Positions 35,561 to 50,276 of a stretch of 64,000 bases of DNA are shown here, piece after piece. The position numbers were made by a program, and so were the translations under genes. The first letter of the stretch is position 1; each line of letters opens with the position of its first letter. Below the pieces are notes generated by a model. It had not been told where the DNA came from. It searched no databases and was given only the letters and a program-made list of their open reading frames with translations. The stretch is taken from the NCBI RefSeq assembly GCF_000247815.1, contig NC_021680.1, forward strand, positions 2,086,649-2,150,648, given 5' to 3'. This stretch comes from Ficedula albicollis (lineage: Eukaryota > Chordata > Aves > Passeriformes > Muscicapidae).

Positions 35561-38500
35561 GTTGCAGCTTGGAGGCAGCTCCCGTCCTTCCCCAGCAAAG
35601 CAGAATAGCCTCAAAAAAACACACGGGATGGGGTTTCCTCGCTGCTCAAGGGAGCCTTGTTCCTAAGCACGGGCAGAGCAGTGTCTGATCTCTAGAGGTG
35701 TTTTAGGTGTTCAGGTATTTTAGGTATTTTAGAGGTGGGATGGAGGAGAAAGGAGAAGGGGGCAGAGGGAAGCAGAATTTCATTCTCCCTGGGTTCAGCC
35801 ACATCTTTTCAGGCTTTCCTGCCGGCTCCAAGGGGTTTGTTTTTCCCCCTCCTCTTTGCTTTGCTGCTTTTCCTCGTCTCTGCCGGTGCTTGCAGCAGCT
35901 GCTATGTTTTTGGGGCAGGGGCTGGAGCAGGATTGGTGTGATTCCCGTGCTCCTGGGGCACGGGGAGTGAGCGACGGGGATTGCCTGCTGCCCTCCAAAA
36001 CTCCACAGGAAGCTGCAGGGATGGAAACACTCAACATGCTGGATTTCACGGGGTGCCTTGCCGGTCCCCGTGCCTCCTCCCTGCGCCAGGGCTTTTTGCA
36101 GCCACAGGGCACCAGCTGATGGTGGCTGGGAGCAGAATAATAAACCACATTCTGGTCTTTCCTGGCCTCTTCCTGGGGCACCACCTCAGCCACACCTAGA
36201 GCACGGAGCTGTCAGGGATATCCAGTGCCCATCCCTGATATAAAGTTTGGACCCAAGATTGGTGGTGCAGGCAGCATAACGTGCCCCATGTTTCCTGCTG
36301 AGATGCAGAGCTGTGCTGAAATGCAGCAGTGCCCAGTGGAGGTGGAGGCCAGGTCATAGCTGCTCTTGTGGGAGCTCTGCTGTGTCCATGGCATTGATGC
36401 CAGTGAAAAGGCTGCCCAGGGGAGTGCAGGAGTCATCATCCCTGGTGCAGGAGGCAATCAAGGTAGAGCTCCAGCTCAGCCTTTTGAGGCCAAGATGATG
36501 GGAAAGGGCAAGCAGGGAGTGGGCAAAGGGGGCAGCCAGCTTACACCAGGGCTATGGGAGGGAGAACATCTTCAGGAGGGTGTTGGCTGAGGCATGGCCC
36601 TGGGCCTGTGATCTGAGCAAGGCAGGGATCAGCCCAGAGCATCAGGGGTGACCTTCCCTTCACTTTTCAAATCTCAGAGGAGACTTCACTGGAAGAACGA
36701 CTAAGTTTTCTTTGGAGCAAAGATAATCCTCCCCTCCTCCCTCAGTGCTGAATACTCTGGCATTGCACCAAATAGCAAAGACAACATGAAATACACCCTC
36801 ATTTCCTTGGCCTCTCTTCCCAGCCATCCCCCAGAAAAGAGAGGCATCTGTGTTTCTAGCTTCAGCCTTCTTCCAGGGCCGGGTCTTTGTCGCTTTTTTT
36901 GGTGCCAAAAGCTTTGAAATCTGTTCAAGACATAAAACAAGGAGTGAGCAGCAGAAGCAGCACTGCCTGTTAAGCCCTGCCTGCTGCTGGTAGTGCCCCA
37001 AAGGGCCTCCAGTTTGCTCAGGCTTTTAAGGTGCATCACTGAGACCACCATGGCATTGCTCAGCCCCCCTGTTTAGTGCACACGGGGAATGGAGCCACTC
37101 AAATCTCTTCCCTTCCAATGCAGGCAGAAAAAAAATAAAAGGCTGGGATAAGGATGTGGGCTCTGCCCCACTGGAAGCTGCTGGCCACAGCCATGATGTT
37201 GAGTCTAACGCATGGGCTAAGCAGATTTGGGAGAAGCTGAGCAGCAGAGAGTGATCCTGTTGGTGTATGCCAGGCCATTTCCTCCAGGAGCTGGAAGCAA
37301 GGTGGGATCAGAGGCATGTGTGGCATCCACTGTGCCTTCATCACACCAGCTCCTCATCTTCCTGCCTGTCCTCCTGCAAAGCGACTCAGAAGGCAGAGAA
37401 GTGGCTCTCCCTTTCTCCATCCCCTTGGCATGCTGCAGGGACCTTCCCAGGACATTGCTCCTTGCCTGATGGTGTGATGGGCAGGGATAACACTGGGAAG
37501 AGCTCCCACCCATTTGCTGTGGGCTGTGGACCCACCTTGCACGCAGGAGTGTCTGTTTTGGGGGGATGGAGAAAGCAGGGGATTTATTAAATCCTTTGGA
37601 AGGAGGATTTAGAGCCTGCAGGCCGTGCCTAGTCAGGAGGAAATTATTCAGTGGTGGGCTGAATAATTTCCAGCTCCGGTATCTCATGCTGCCCATTCCT
37701 TTGCACTTCACTGAGCCGCCCTTCCAGCCACCCTCCTGAGCTCAGAGCCACTCCAGCAGCAGCTGTAAATCTCTGCCATCAGCCCCGGGATTGCCATGCC
37801 CTCCTGGACACTCAGACAGGGCAGAGGATTAAAGAGGGCAGTAAAATTAACAGGAGGGAATGACATGCTGGACAGGACTCAGGTGGGGCCTCTGCAATGG
37901 GGCAGGACAGGTCCCAGAGGTCAGATGCCACCTCTGGGTGTCAGAATGGGAAGAGGTGTGAAGGCTGGCATGGGGATGTGCAGGCAGGCATATTTATTGC
38001 CTCTTTGGGGTTGCCTTACAGTTAAAATTTATGGTGCATCTTCTCTTCCAGCAGCACTTCCAGGATCCAGCTTCTGTTTCCAGGGCAGCAAGGATGACTG
38101 TGGAAAATGGCATGGTGTGAGTTTCCCCCCAGCCCTGGCACTCTGCTGCCTGAGGTGAGGTTTTCCTCTGCTCTGCCCTCTCCTCCCTGCTGCTCCCATC
38201 CCTCCTGCTTGTTTTCCACGTCCTGCAGAGCCAGCTGAGCAACGTGCTGTAATATTTTCTGCCAAACGGAGCTTCCTACAGTAGCAAAAAAGGAAAAATG
38301 TGGTTTGTGCTGCAAATGAGAAATGTCCATGCCCTGCTGCTCTACCCCATGTGTTCCCCTCCCTTGCAGGTAGGTCTGGGAAAGCTCCTGAGTCACCCTG
38401 GTCCCCATTTGTTCCCAGTTGTGCCCATGGGCCTGGGGGCACCGACAACACCAGGGCATAGTGACAACCTCCAGGTGAGTCTCCAGCTCCTCTGGGCTGC

Positions 38501-39367
38501 AGAGGGTTTGAAACCTCTGTTTGCAACCCCTTTTTTGCCCTCCCGGTGTCACCTGGTCACTGCTTAGGCAGATGGTATAGAGGGAAGAAAGAGTTTCCCA
38601 GTGTGGAACCCAAGGGATGTGTGGATCGTGCCAGGGAGGCACCAGCTGAGCATCTTGTGCAGCTGCCAGGCAGCCAACAAACCTTTGCCTGGTGCCATGA
38701 CAGGACACGGTGGCTTCAGAGAGAGATCAGTCCCCAGTGGCCACCAGGAGCAGCCTCTGAGCCCCAACATGGGAGCTGACCCCACGCCCAAAAATCCCGT
38801 GGCAGATTCCTCGTGAACCTCTCTAGGAACTGGACTGCTCCATGGCCAAATTCCACCTTCACCACTGCAGAACTGCTCGTCCTCAGGGTGTTTGCACATC
38901 AGTGAAGGGCTGCCTGGCATTGCTCCTTGCCTGCTGAGCATGGAGCACTGGGCAGACACTCCTCCTGGGGTCCCTGTGGCTCCCCATCCACGCTCAGCTA
39001 ATCTGCTGGATTACAGTCCTTTATATTTAACTAGCTTAGATGACTGTTTCTGCAGTTACTGTTACTGTTTTGCACTGGCCATATTTATAGGGTGCTCTGG
39101 TCGTATTTATAGGGCTGCAGAATCAAGTTACAGCTTTAAGGGCTGCAGCCCTGTGGGTCACAGCAACCGTGGACAAAGAGGAGGAGCATCACCCATCAGT
39201 GCCAGCACTTCCAGACAAACAGAAAACACCTCCCCAGTGGGGTGTACTGAAATCTTCTGCTTTGGGGGAAACAGGCCCAAGGAGACAGCCCTGAACCCTG
39301 AAAGGAGGCAGTTCAGGGGCCTTGGGGTCCCTGTTTCCCCCCAGCCTGGCACACTGGGGAGCTGCCA
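35561..39367. other. No gene recognised
   Basis: About 3.8 kb of unique sequence with many overlapping frames of 60-230 codons, none showing a domain. A small local repeat ('gtatttatagggtgctctgg' style) lies at 39085-39117. Confidence 0.4.
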
Positions 39368-40122
<755 letters not shown>

Positions 40123-41134
40123 GCGGCTGGCCAAAGTCCAGCCCCACGTCCTGCCTGCCAGATCCACCCTGCTGGCCCTGCATGGAAACCTCCCTGCTCC
40201 TGCAGGGAGCCAGGCAACCCTCCTGCTCGCCCTGATCCGTGTCCAGGGTGCTCGTGTGGACCTGGAGGATAAAGCCCCCAGTGATGCTGATTCAGCCCAG
40301 CTAATGTTGGCTTTCACTCTGCACAGGCCTGGCTGGTCAGGACACCCTCATGTCCACCTTTCCTGAGAGCAGAGGATGTCCCTGAGGGCACACACACTCT
40401 TAGCTGGGCTTCAGGATGATGCATATTGGAGTATAATAAGCAAGCAAGCCCCTTCCAGCAGGACCTCTTTGGCTGCAGCTATCTCAACCACAGTGCACGT
40501 TCTGAGGAGCTAAAATTAGCTGTGTTCCCATGCAGAGGCTGTGCTGGAGCTCTGCTTGGAGCATCACAGCTAAAGGAGCTGCTGCTGCTGCTGGTTTGGG
40601 TGTGAGTGTATAGGAGTGGGCAGCCCTTGTCCCAAAAATGAATTCTTTCAAAAGCCACTGGCCTAAAGGCCAGGGTGGGTGAAATGAATAATCTTTGTGC
40701 AAGGTTTGAGATAAAAAAGCTGCTCACACGGGCTTGTGGAGCATCTCCTGCCTCACTGCAGCCCCAGGATGGATGAAGAGAGTTGCAAAGCCCCCACTGA
40801 CTCAGTCTCCACCGTGCTGCCCCAAAGCCACAATCCCAGCAAAGGAAACTCCACGTCCTTCCTCTGTGTCTGCCCGCTTGCAGATGAGTGTGGGGTGAAG
40901 AAAGTCACATCCACTGCTCCAGCATCCTGCACAACACCCAGCAGGGACCATCCCTGGGGACAGGGAGTCCCAAATAAGCTCTTAGTGAGTAATGAGGAAC
41001 TCCAGCACGTGCACGAAAAACAAGGAAGCATCAGACAGCAGATAAATCAGCTCCATCAGCCTGAAGGAGCCCTGATTTGTGGCCTGACCTCAGCCACACT
41101 CACTGAACTCCTCAGGCCCCTGGCTGGAAAACCA
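40123..41134. other. No gene recognised
   Basis: Unique sequence. A plus-strand frame of 242 codons (40736-41464) runs into the 63-bp duplication at 41135; its composition is not convincing and no homologue is recognised. Confidence 0.45.
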
Positions 41135-41260
41135 AGGAGAATAAAAAGCAGGATGCCAAAGCTGAACTTAGCTTTTCCCTCTGCGGATAAACCACTTAGG
41201 AGAATAAAAAGCAGGATGCCAAAGCTGAATTTAGCTTTTCCCTCTGCGGATAAATCACTC
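41135..41260. repeat. 63-bp tandem duplication
   Basis: Two units (41135-41197 and 41198-41260) begin 'aggagaataaaaagcaggat' and differ at a few bases. The 63-bp period preserves reading frame. Confidence 0.93.
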
Positions 41261-41506
41261 GGAGATGAGGAAATTGACTGTGATTGTTTGCCAACAAGTC
41301 GCTCCCAGCATGCCAGGGCAGCCGTGCTGGGCAGGTTGCACAGCCAAGGTGGGAGGATGAGCAAACACCCTCTGCTGTCCTTGGCCTCGTGGGGATGGGG
41401 TAGAGAGTTATCCCAAAGAGCCAGACCCCAGCAGCACCCAGGGAAGAGGGGGCGGGAAAGGTGAAGCAGCAAAGGTGAGAGTGGAGAGACCCTCCCTGTC
41501 CTGCCC

Positions 41507-41858
41507 TGCAATATTTGGGTCATGTTGCATTTCACTGCTTTGGTTTATATTTTGCACTGAAACGGTTTCTCCTGTGATTCTCCCATGGTCCATTGTATGG
41601 TTTAACCCTTCCCCACTCCCCTTTTTCCCCTGACTGGCTGTGACCCAGGGTTTCTCCACCCCTCACTCTAGGTTTCAAATTCCCTGCGTTCCCCATGCCT
41701 GCCCTCTTTTTCCCTGGACCCCTTCAGGAATAAAGATTGGATCACCCCAAGAAGAAGAGCCTCTTTTGGTCTTTTATCTCGTTCCTGCAGGATTCCAAGC
41801 CTCCTCCTGGTACTGAGCTAGCCTAGGAGCCAGAGGGGAGGCACAGGGAATCGTTGCA
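41507..41858 (+). mobile_element. Endogenous-retrovirus LTR-like sequence (5' LTR remnant)
   Basis: The block begins TGCAATATT and ends GGAATCGTTGCA, so the ends form a 5-bp inverted repeat (TGCAA/TTGCA) with TG...CA termini. It has a TATA-like 'tttatatttt' at 41544 and an AATAAA at 41729-41734. Two bases after its end lies a tRNA-Lys primer-binding site. About 350 bp fits a short LTR. The left boundary is uncertain; an alternative start is TGTATGG at 41594. No gag, pol or env sequence follows, so the provirus is truncated just past the primer site. A beta-retrovirus-like (ERVK) class is suggested by the primer choice. Confidence 0.55.
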
Positions 41859-41860
41859 GT

Positions 41861-41894
41861 TGGCGCCCAACGTGGGGCTCGAACCCACGACCCT
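41861..41894 (+). promoter_or_regulatory. tRNA-Lys primer-binding site with an extended match
   Basis: The 18 nt TGGCGCCCAACGTGGGGC equal the complement of the 3' end of vertebrate tRNA-Lys, including CCA, as used by beta-retroviruses and some lentiviruses. The match continues for another 16 nt (TCGAACCCACGACCCT) through the T-arm of the tRNA, as recalled from the tRNA-Lys(CTT) sequence. Weaker similarity to the rest of the tRNA may continue to about 41931. It could instead be a processed tRNA-Lys pseudogene on the minus strand; the LTR-like sequence ending two bases upstream favours a primer site. Confidence 0.65.
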
Positions 41895-42692
41895 CACACC
41901 AACACTCTCCATCACTGCACACCTACCAGGGCAGCTGCATAAATCACCTAAAAATAAAAAAATGCAGGGTCTTTCTTGGAGCATTTCCCCATCTCTGGTT
42001 CAAGTGTTGGTGTTTTTTCCCCATTCCGTGCAAGAAATCTACTTTTTGGTCCCTCGCATCCCACGCTGTGTTTTGTGGGAACAGAGTTGGTGCCCAACAA
42101 CCTTGCCAATATTCCCTGACTGGTTGGGGTGTAGTATGAAGGCACAGGCAGCTTGCTTTCCCTTCTCCAGCTGATGGGAAGCCAGGAAGGATGATATGTT
42201 TTAGCTGGGGAAGTAAATCAGCCAGAGAAGCAGGCTGAGCTCGTGGATATTGAATCATAGCGAGTGCCTGCATTTTTTGACAGCAAAGAGGCACCTTTGG
42301 CACCTGGCACCCGCCAGGCTTGGTTTGGGGTGTCTCAGTTATTAACTGCTTAATGGGGAAAGCTGAAGGGGACAGGGAGTAGGAATTGCACCTTTCCCAT
42401 CCCCGTTTTCCTGGCTGCTCCCAGCAGTTTGCTGCAGCTCGTGTTCCCGTCTCTCCTGGAGCTGGAGCCGTGGAACAAACGGAGGCTGATTACGCCCCGC
42501 TCCCAGGAACGGTGCGGATGTGAGAGGCAGCAGAAAAACTTGCTCACTCGGTGTTTTTCTGAGTGCCTGCCAGAGCTGCATCTGCTCCTCGGCCGACGCA
42601 GCGCGGGATCACTGCCTGCCTGCTAGAGGAGAAGAATTTGAATCATTTCTGTCACGTGGAGGAAGAGGGAGCACAGACCCACCCTGAAAACT
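41895..42692. other. No gene recognised
   Basis: Sequence after the retroviral primer site, without gag-like coding. A CpG-richer patch lies around 42440-42610. No exon was defined. Confidence 0.45.
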
Positions 42693-42784
42693 GATGCCCG
42701 TGTTCATTGACTGCCATAAAGGATGCATCAATGTATGGGATGCCCGTGTTCATTGACTGCCATAAAGGATGCATCAATGCATGG
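42693..42784. repeat. 46-bp tandem duplication
   Basis: Two units (42693-42738 and 42739-42784) begin 'gatgcccgtgttcattgact' and are nearly identical. Confidence 0.94.
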
Positions 42785-45085
42785 ATTTTTCTTTTTTTTT
42801 CTTCTTTTTTTTTTTTTTCCTTGCCTTTTAGAGTAGCGCTTTCCGAAATGGTTATTATTTCAGGGGCTGAGCTTGAAAGAGCTCTGGGGTTGTTTGTCTT
42901 TTAGAAATCTTGAATCCTTTATTGAGAAGATCCTAAAATCCTACTCCTGGTGCCCCACTGTGGGTGTATAAATCAAATCCCCCTCTTTTCTCTCACTGAT
43001 GTACCCTGAGTCTCCTAATTCCCTGCTTTTATACATGGAGATGTGTGTATGGATCAAGCCTCCTCCCAAACGGACTATACTGAGTACTGGGCCACATAAA
43101 AGGCAGAAATATCCAATAAAATCAGACCTGGTGAAACCAAATAAAGTAAAAAAAGCTACAGGTAGAAAAGCTCTGCAGTAGTGCAGCAAGAGCTGCTGAG
43201 AGGTTTTCTCCAGACCCACCTCCCCAGCCCCAGCAGATCCTCGTGCTTGTGGTCTGTCTTGGAACTGGGAGGGAGGGAAGAGCATGAACAGATGTGATTC
43301 CTTGCAGAGGAAGGAGGCACCTGGATTCAGGGTGAGGAGAGCCTCAGGACCTTCCAGACACTTCCCTTTCCCTCTCCTTTCTTCCCATCTCTTCAGAGTG
43401 CTGGGACCAGTTTAAACCTATTTATTTGAAGCCAAGGAGGAAGGAAGGTGGAGAAATACAATTACTGGGTCAGTGATTTATCTCCTGCAAGGTTCCCAGG
43501 GTGCAGCGTGTCTGTTGGAACAAAAATCACCATTCATCTGTCCTGGATAATTCCATAAACAGGTCCAGGGATGAAATAGAGTCATTCCCAAGGGGGTGCC
43601 TGCATTTTGATGGATGCCTCAGACAGCTGCTCCCTCTGGGATGAGCAGTGCTCTGCTTCAGGACAGACCTCAGCAGCCCAAAATGAGCTCTTTTTTATCC
43701 CCAGCCAAAGGGAAGGAGCTTTGGGATCTGCTGTGATCCCAGGGGGACTTACTCAGGCTCTCTGCTCCTCCTCTAATCCCTAGGGATATGCTGGGTGTGT
43801 TTGGAGGCTGGGAGGGATGTGGGTCTCTGGGCTGAGCTGTGCCTTTATGCCAAGTGTCTTAAATGACACACGAAAATGTGATATATAAAAAGAGTAATAA
43901 TAACATTAGCATTTAATTAATGGGAGGATATTTAATTTGGAGGATCCCAAGGCCTGCTGTGCTCTGGTTTGTCCAGGGGTGGGGAATGGAGCTGGGAGCA
44001 TAACAGGGATATAGCAAGCAGTAAAACATAATCCTGGGATTACAGGCAGCAATTAGCACCACGGGTATGTCCACGTCACCCTGTGCTCCCTGCCTGCAAG
44101 GCCTGGGATAAAGCACAGGACTGCATTGTGCCTCCAGCCCAAGCTCACCCCACGCCTCAGTCCCTGGGTTTGGGCTAAGGCAGGATTAGACCCGTGCTGG
44201 GTTCCTGCAACACGCTGGCATCGCAGTTCCTTGGGGAAAACAGCACCTGGATGGCTCCAAGGAGCACTGGTCTGGATGTGAGCAGGGGAGAGCTGCTGGC
44301 AGCAGCAGGAGGTGGGGGAGAGGTGCTCCAGAGGGGCAGGATGCAAACAGGAGAAGGTGAGCTGCAGCCAAGGCTCTGCTGGGCGAGGCTGAGCTGCCCA
44401 GGTGTGCCCTGTGCCCACCTGCACGGCTCAGCCCACACTGGGGGGAGCAGGCAGCACCAGGCACGTCCGGGCTGCTTTCCAGAGCCGTGCATTACAGCTG
44501 GAGGGGCTGCCTCCTCCCCAGAGCAAGTCACAGCCAAAAAACCCACCCAGCAGCGCTGAGGCACGGTGCTGGGTGTGCAGGCAGCCAGGCTGTGCCACAG
44601 CAGCATCCACCTCCTGTGAGATGGAGGAGGATGGAGACAGCACAGCCCACTGCGGCCATTGCCTCCCGGGCAGAAAGTGGGAAATTCCCCACCAGTAAAA
44701 CGGGTGGAAATTCAGGAAACCATCGGTGCTGGCTCGCAGCAAATGGCACAACTTTCCCTGGGCTCCAACCAGGTGATCTGTAGGGTGATTTTTAGTCCAA
44801 ACCATTCCACAAATCCACGATTCCGTGCCACAGTCCTTCCCTGGCCCAACAGCCCTGTGCGAGCTGCACCCCCCAGACAGCCCGGGCTGTTTTCTCAAGG
44901 GAGGGAGGGCGATTTAAAATCCCAGATGTTTCCCCAAGGGACCTGCTGCCAGTGAGCCAGTGTCCAGGAGAGGGCAGGGTGAGCCGCCACACCGCAGCAC
45001 AGCACCTGCAATTCGCGATTTTGGGTCGTGCCAAGGCTTTAGCTATTCCCAGACACAGCTTTGCCTTTTCCACATCTCCTCCTCC

Positions 45086-45117
<32 letters not shown>

Positions 45118-45118
45118 G
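42785..45118. other. No gene recognised; possible CR1 tail
   Basis: Unique sequence with a T-rich run at 42787-42819. Near 44795-44826 'tttttagtccaaaccattcc' resembles the last bases of a CR1 element, but is too short to call. The sequence ends in a T-run next to poly-C tract 4. Confidence 0.4.
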
Positions 45119-45847
<729 letters not shown>

Positions 45848-48487
45848 TTTTTTTTTTTTTTTTTTTTTCAGTTTAAGCCCCACTGAAGCTCTGAGGTTTG
45901 TGCCTTCCCTGGTCCCTTCCAGTGTCCCCTTGTTTACAGGGTGCTCCTGGTGCCGAGCCCTTTGGAGAGGTGACAGAGGTGACATGTGCCTCGGCAGGGC
46001 GGACAGAATGCCCTGTGGTAATCCAGGGATCAGTTGCAAGGAACGTTGCCCTTCCAGGAAAACAGGCAGCTGTGGCCACCGAGCTGCAGGTTTGCCACGA
46101 GCTCTGCCCCATCCCGAGGCCCTGGAGTGGTACCAGGAGCTCAGGGGGGCAGTGGGGGGAGTTGGCATGACCCCAAGAGGGTCAGCACACACCCCAGAGT
46201 TAGGCAGTGTGGAAAATACCCTGTGCTGGGCAGCCCAGAGCAGGCTGAGAGGTGGAGAAAGCAGCTGGGGAGGATGATGGAGGGAGCTTTTCTGGGAGCT
46301 GGGAGAGGGTCACAGGGCGGCACAGCGCGGGGCACTTTCCTAGCACTGCTTTCCCCAGGAACAACACCCTTCCCCAGACACTCTGGAGACTCCTCTGGCC
46401 TTGCGCTGGCCCCAGGCTGTTAATGTTTAACCCCTGGACGGGGACAGCGTGCTGCAGGCAGCAGGGAGGCGGTGCCAGCCTGTGGGGACAGCAGAGGGCA
46501 CACAGACAGGTCACCCCCATGGCCTGGTGGCATCAGCAGCACCCACTCCCTAAAGCCCAGGGAGGCGCTCACCTGGGAGAGGGGCTGTGGGATGTGGGGA
46601 TCCTTGGCTTCACTGGGGGTGAAAGGGGCAGCGTGCTGGGTCAGCCTCTCCCACGAAGCTCAAAGCTTGGGGCGCTGAACCCCGAGTGTTTGTGCACACC
46701 GAGCCCCCTTTCCCCCAGGAACATCATCCCAGGCCTTCCAGGGGTGGCTGGGGCTGTGTTTTAGGGTGAGCTCTGGCGTGTTGGGGGGGGGAAAACCCCA
46801 CAGCTTCCTCGTAGGCAAGCACAGCTTGACTTTATTGCCTTTAAAGTGCAACCAGCACAAACAGCGGCAAAAGTGCAAACACTGATAATGCTCAGAACGT
46901 TCTGAGCTGTGCAAACAGCCTGGAGCTGGGAGAGTGTGTTGAAATGAAGGGCTGAGGAGGCCGGGAGGAGGACGGGCCCCTGCAGCCCCCAGGCCCCTCA
47001 TTCCCTCTCCCTGGGTGCCCCAGGCAGCGATGCTGACTGGGTTTGGGGTGAGCAGGGCTGAATGGGAGCCTGCCAGGGCACAAACCCCCGCCGAGATGGG
47101 AGGCAGATGTTGTTCCAACGCTCCCAGCCCCAGCCCCAGGCTGTGCCCTGCCCTGGTAGAAGGAGGAGCTCCAGAGCTGTCCCCCAGAGATGCTGGGACA
47201 AAGCAGAGCCGCTCATCCTTTTCCTGGTGCCTGCCCACACAGAGCATCCCACCCTGTTTCAGGTGCCTTGTGGTGCTCAGAGTGCAGCCCCTGCCTTGCT
47301 TTATTCCCTTTTACCCCCCATCCCGCCCCCTTTTAGCTGCATTACACACACCTGGGCCCTCTTGAGCCTTGCTCAGCATTTTCTGTCCTATCCAGCTCCC
47401 CAAAGCCTCCTCCAGGGGATGAGCAGAGGCAGCTGCTGGCTATCCCAGCTTGGCTAGTGGCACAAATCCCCTGTTTCCCACCCCTCCAGGCCCCTCAGGG
47501 CACATTTTGCCCCGGGTAGGGGAGAACGATGCACAGAAAGCTCAATCCTGGCAGTGGTGAGAGGGTTTACAGGGAGCACCAGAGCCATAGGGGGGGACAA
47601 AACTCCAGCTCCTCAGGAGACATTTTAGGCTTCTGCCTCCTATTCCTTTGGATTACCAGCCAGGCTGGGAAAAGCAGGCCACTGCAAGGGGGATGAAAAG
47701 AAGAAAAAGACCACTGGAGAATCAGGCAGGGTGCAGGGACCTCAGCCCTTCGCTGGTCTCTGTCCCTCTGGATCCCAACACACCAGGGAATCCTCCCAGG
47801 CTGTTTTTGCTGGCAGGCTGGGAGGGGAAGAGGTGCCTGGAATCGGGGCAGCCCCATCTCAGTGCTCCAGCTGATGAATTCCCACCAGATGGGGATTTCT
47901 GGGAAGCCAGGAACCCAACGAGCTTTTCCCTCACTACTTGAGATCAAGCCAGCCTCCAGCACTGACACTTGTTTTCATACAGCCAGGAAGAGCAGAATAT
48001 TGGGAGGAATAAATGTTCTTGCCAGACCTACCCAAAACCAGCCAGTTCAGCATGTTACTGAGGGTTGGGACAGGCCAACAAAATGAGGATCCACTGGCTT
48101 TTGTAAGGCTTGGGAAAGCAGGCTGGAGTACAGTACATAATGTAACAAAAAATAGACGTACTGGGCTGAGTTCAGTTGCTCTGGGACGAAGTGATCTGGT
48201 TTTCAAATTTTTTATAAAGCCAAAGCTTCCTTTACTTTTGCTTCTAGATCTGCCAAGTCTCTTCTGAGGGAAGTTTTGGGGATTTTCCCAGCTGGACTCT
48301 ATGTCTGGTAGGAGAGGCCAAGAGTGCCCTGTCTGGGAGCAGAGAGGTGACAAACATCAGATGTGACACCTGGGCTAGCGTTGGCCCAGTGTGGCTTGTG
48401 GACACAGCCAGGGCTAGAGACAAAAGCAGTAAGTGATTAGAGGAAAACAGGAGTTTTCTCAGGCGTGTGCTGGGGTGCTGTTGAAGG
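45848..48487. other. No gene recognised; palindrome and a minus-strand AATAAA
   Basis: Unique sequence. At 46890-46907 lies a perfect 18-bp palindrome, GCTCAGAACGTTCTGAGC. At 46831-46836 TTTATT gives AATAAA on the minus strand, but no minus-strand gene leading to it was recognised. Overlapping frames of up to 195 codons lack domains. Confidence 0.45.
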
Positions 48488-48778
48488 GTTTCAGCTTGAC
48501 AGAGGGCAGGTTTGGATGGGACATGGGGAAGAAATCCGTCCTTGCGAGGGTGAGCAGGGGGCACAGAGAAGCCGTGGCTGCCCCTGGATCCCTGGAAATG
48601 TCCAAGGCCAGGCAGGACAGGGCTTGGAGCAGCCTGGGATAATGGAAGGTGTCCCTGCCCATGGCAGGAGGTGGAACTGGATGATCTTTACTGTCCAACC
48701 ATAATGGAAGGTGTCCCTGCCCATGGCAGAAGGTGGAACTGGATGATCTTTACTGTCCAACCCAAACCATTCCACTCC
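48488..48778 (+). mobile_element. CR1 LINE 3' fragment with a 62-bp internal duplication
   Basis: Reads in CR1 sense: 'cagcttgacagagggcaggt', 'ggaagaaatcc', 'gaagccgtggctgcccctgg', 'ggataatggaaggtgtccct', 'ggaactggatgatctttact', 'caacccaaaccattcc'. The part from 'ataatggaagg' to 'tgtccaacc' is duplicated head-to-tail (48639-48700 and 48701-48762). Confidence 0.93.
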
Positions 48779-49366
48779 CACGAGAGGGACATCCAAGGAA
48801 GAAGCCAGACAAAGCACTCCCTGGGTGCTCGAAGCCCCCAGGTTTTTGGAGCAAGCTGTTATTCCCTTTACCAGCTCTTTCTCTCCTGCTGCTCACCCCA
48901 AACACTTTCCCTCCAAAAAATCACAATGAGCATCACACAAGCCCCAGGAGCCCCATTTCCCCCCAGCCCTGCCCCACAGGCTGCCAGGAGCAGCTGTACC
49001 TCACCTGCAGGGTGCTGGAAGCTGCCAGGCCTAAAATGCTCACAGCTCCCCAGGGAGCAGCAGAGCTATTTCAGAGGCTTCAAAATTGCAGCAGCCGAAA
49101 TTATTTCCTAGATTAAGTTATTTAAGCATCTGGCTGTGCAGGTACAAAAGCAGCTTGCTTAGAAAAAAAAAAATGCTTTTCTCCGCTAACTTCCTCCAGC
49201 TTTCCCACAGTCACTGTTTTCTCTGTGCTGCTGGGATTTTGGGAATAACCTGCTTTTGGTGAGCGTGTCTGGGATGGGACGGGATGGCACCCACATCCCT
49301 GGAGCACTCAGGGTTCATCCATGGGGAGGAGCAGCCGGGTTGGTGTGATCCCCAGCGGGGTGTCCG
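48779..49366. other. No gene recognised
   Basis: Unique sequence with an A-run at 49161-49172. No coding or repeat family signal. Confidence 0.5.
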
Positions 49367-49562
49367 TGTCCCTGTCCCATTCCGTGTCCCAGCCCGTGTC
49401 CGTGTCCCTGTCCCATTCCGTGTCCCATTCTGTGTCCGTGTCCCTGTCCCATTCCGTGTCCCTGTCCCATTCCGTGTCCGTGTCCCATTCCGTGTCCCTG
49501 TCCCATTCCGTGTCCCAGCCCGTGTCCGTGTCCCTGTCCCATTCCCTGTCCCATTCCGTGTC
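49367..49562. repeat. Short-period minisatellite of GTCCCTGTCCCATTCC type
   Basis: Irregular tandem array built from 'gtgtccctgtcccattcc' and 'gtgtcccattcc' with some 'cagcccgtgtcc' units. Basic periods are 6 and 12 bp. All frames stay open for long distances, giving spurious Val/Pro/Arg-, Ser/His- and Gly/His-rich frames on both strands. Confidence 0.95.
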
Positions 49563-50158
<596 letters not shown>

Positions 50159-50275
50159 TTGGTGCACTCAAAAAAATCTCCCCCAGCACGGCAGCCACCA
50201 ACCAAGACTCCAAAAATGAGGTTTATCCCCCAGGAGCATCTCCCTCGCTGCCTCACCGTGGTACCCGGAGCAGTG

Positions 50276-50276
<1 letters not shown>

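Noticed and set aside
40736..41464. A 242-codon plus-strand ORF with an internal 21-residue repeat
   Set aside because: The repeat is a 63-bp DNA duplication. The rest lacks domain or conservation clues, and antisense frames cover the same DNA.
41861..41931. A functional tRNA-Lys gene on the minus strand
   Set aside because: Only the 3' half matches well. The D-arm and anticodon arm are degraded, and CCA is encoded in the DNA, which is not so in vertebrate tRNA genes.
46660..47247. A 195-codon minus-strand ORF
   Set aside because: It runs straight through a minus-strand AATAAA at 46831-46836 and the palindrome, and has low-complexity composition.
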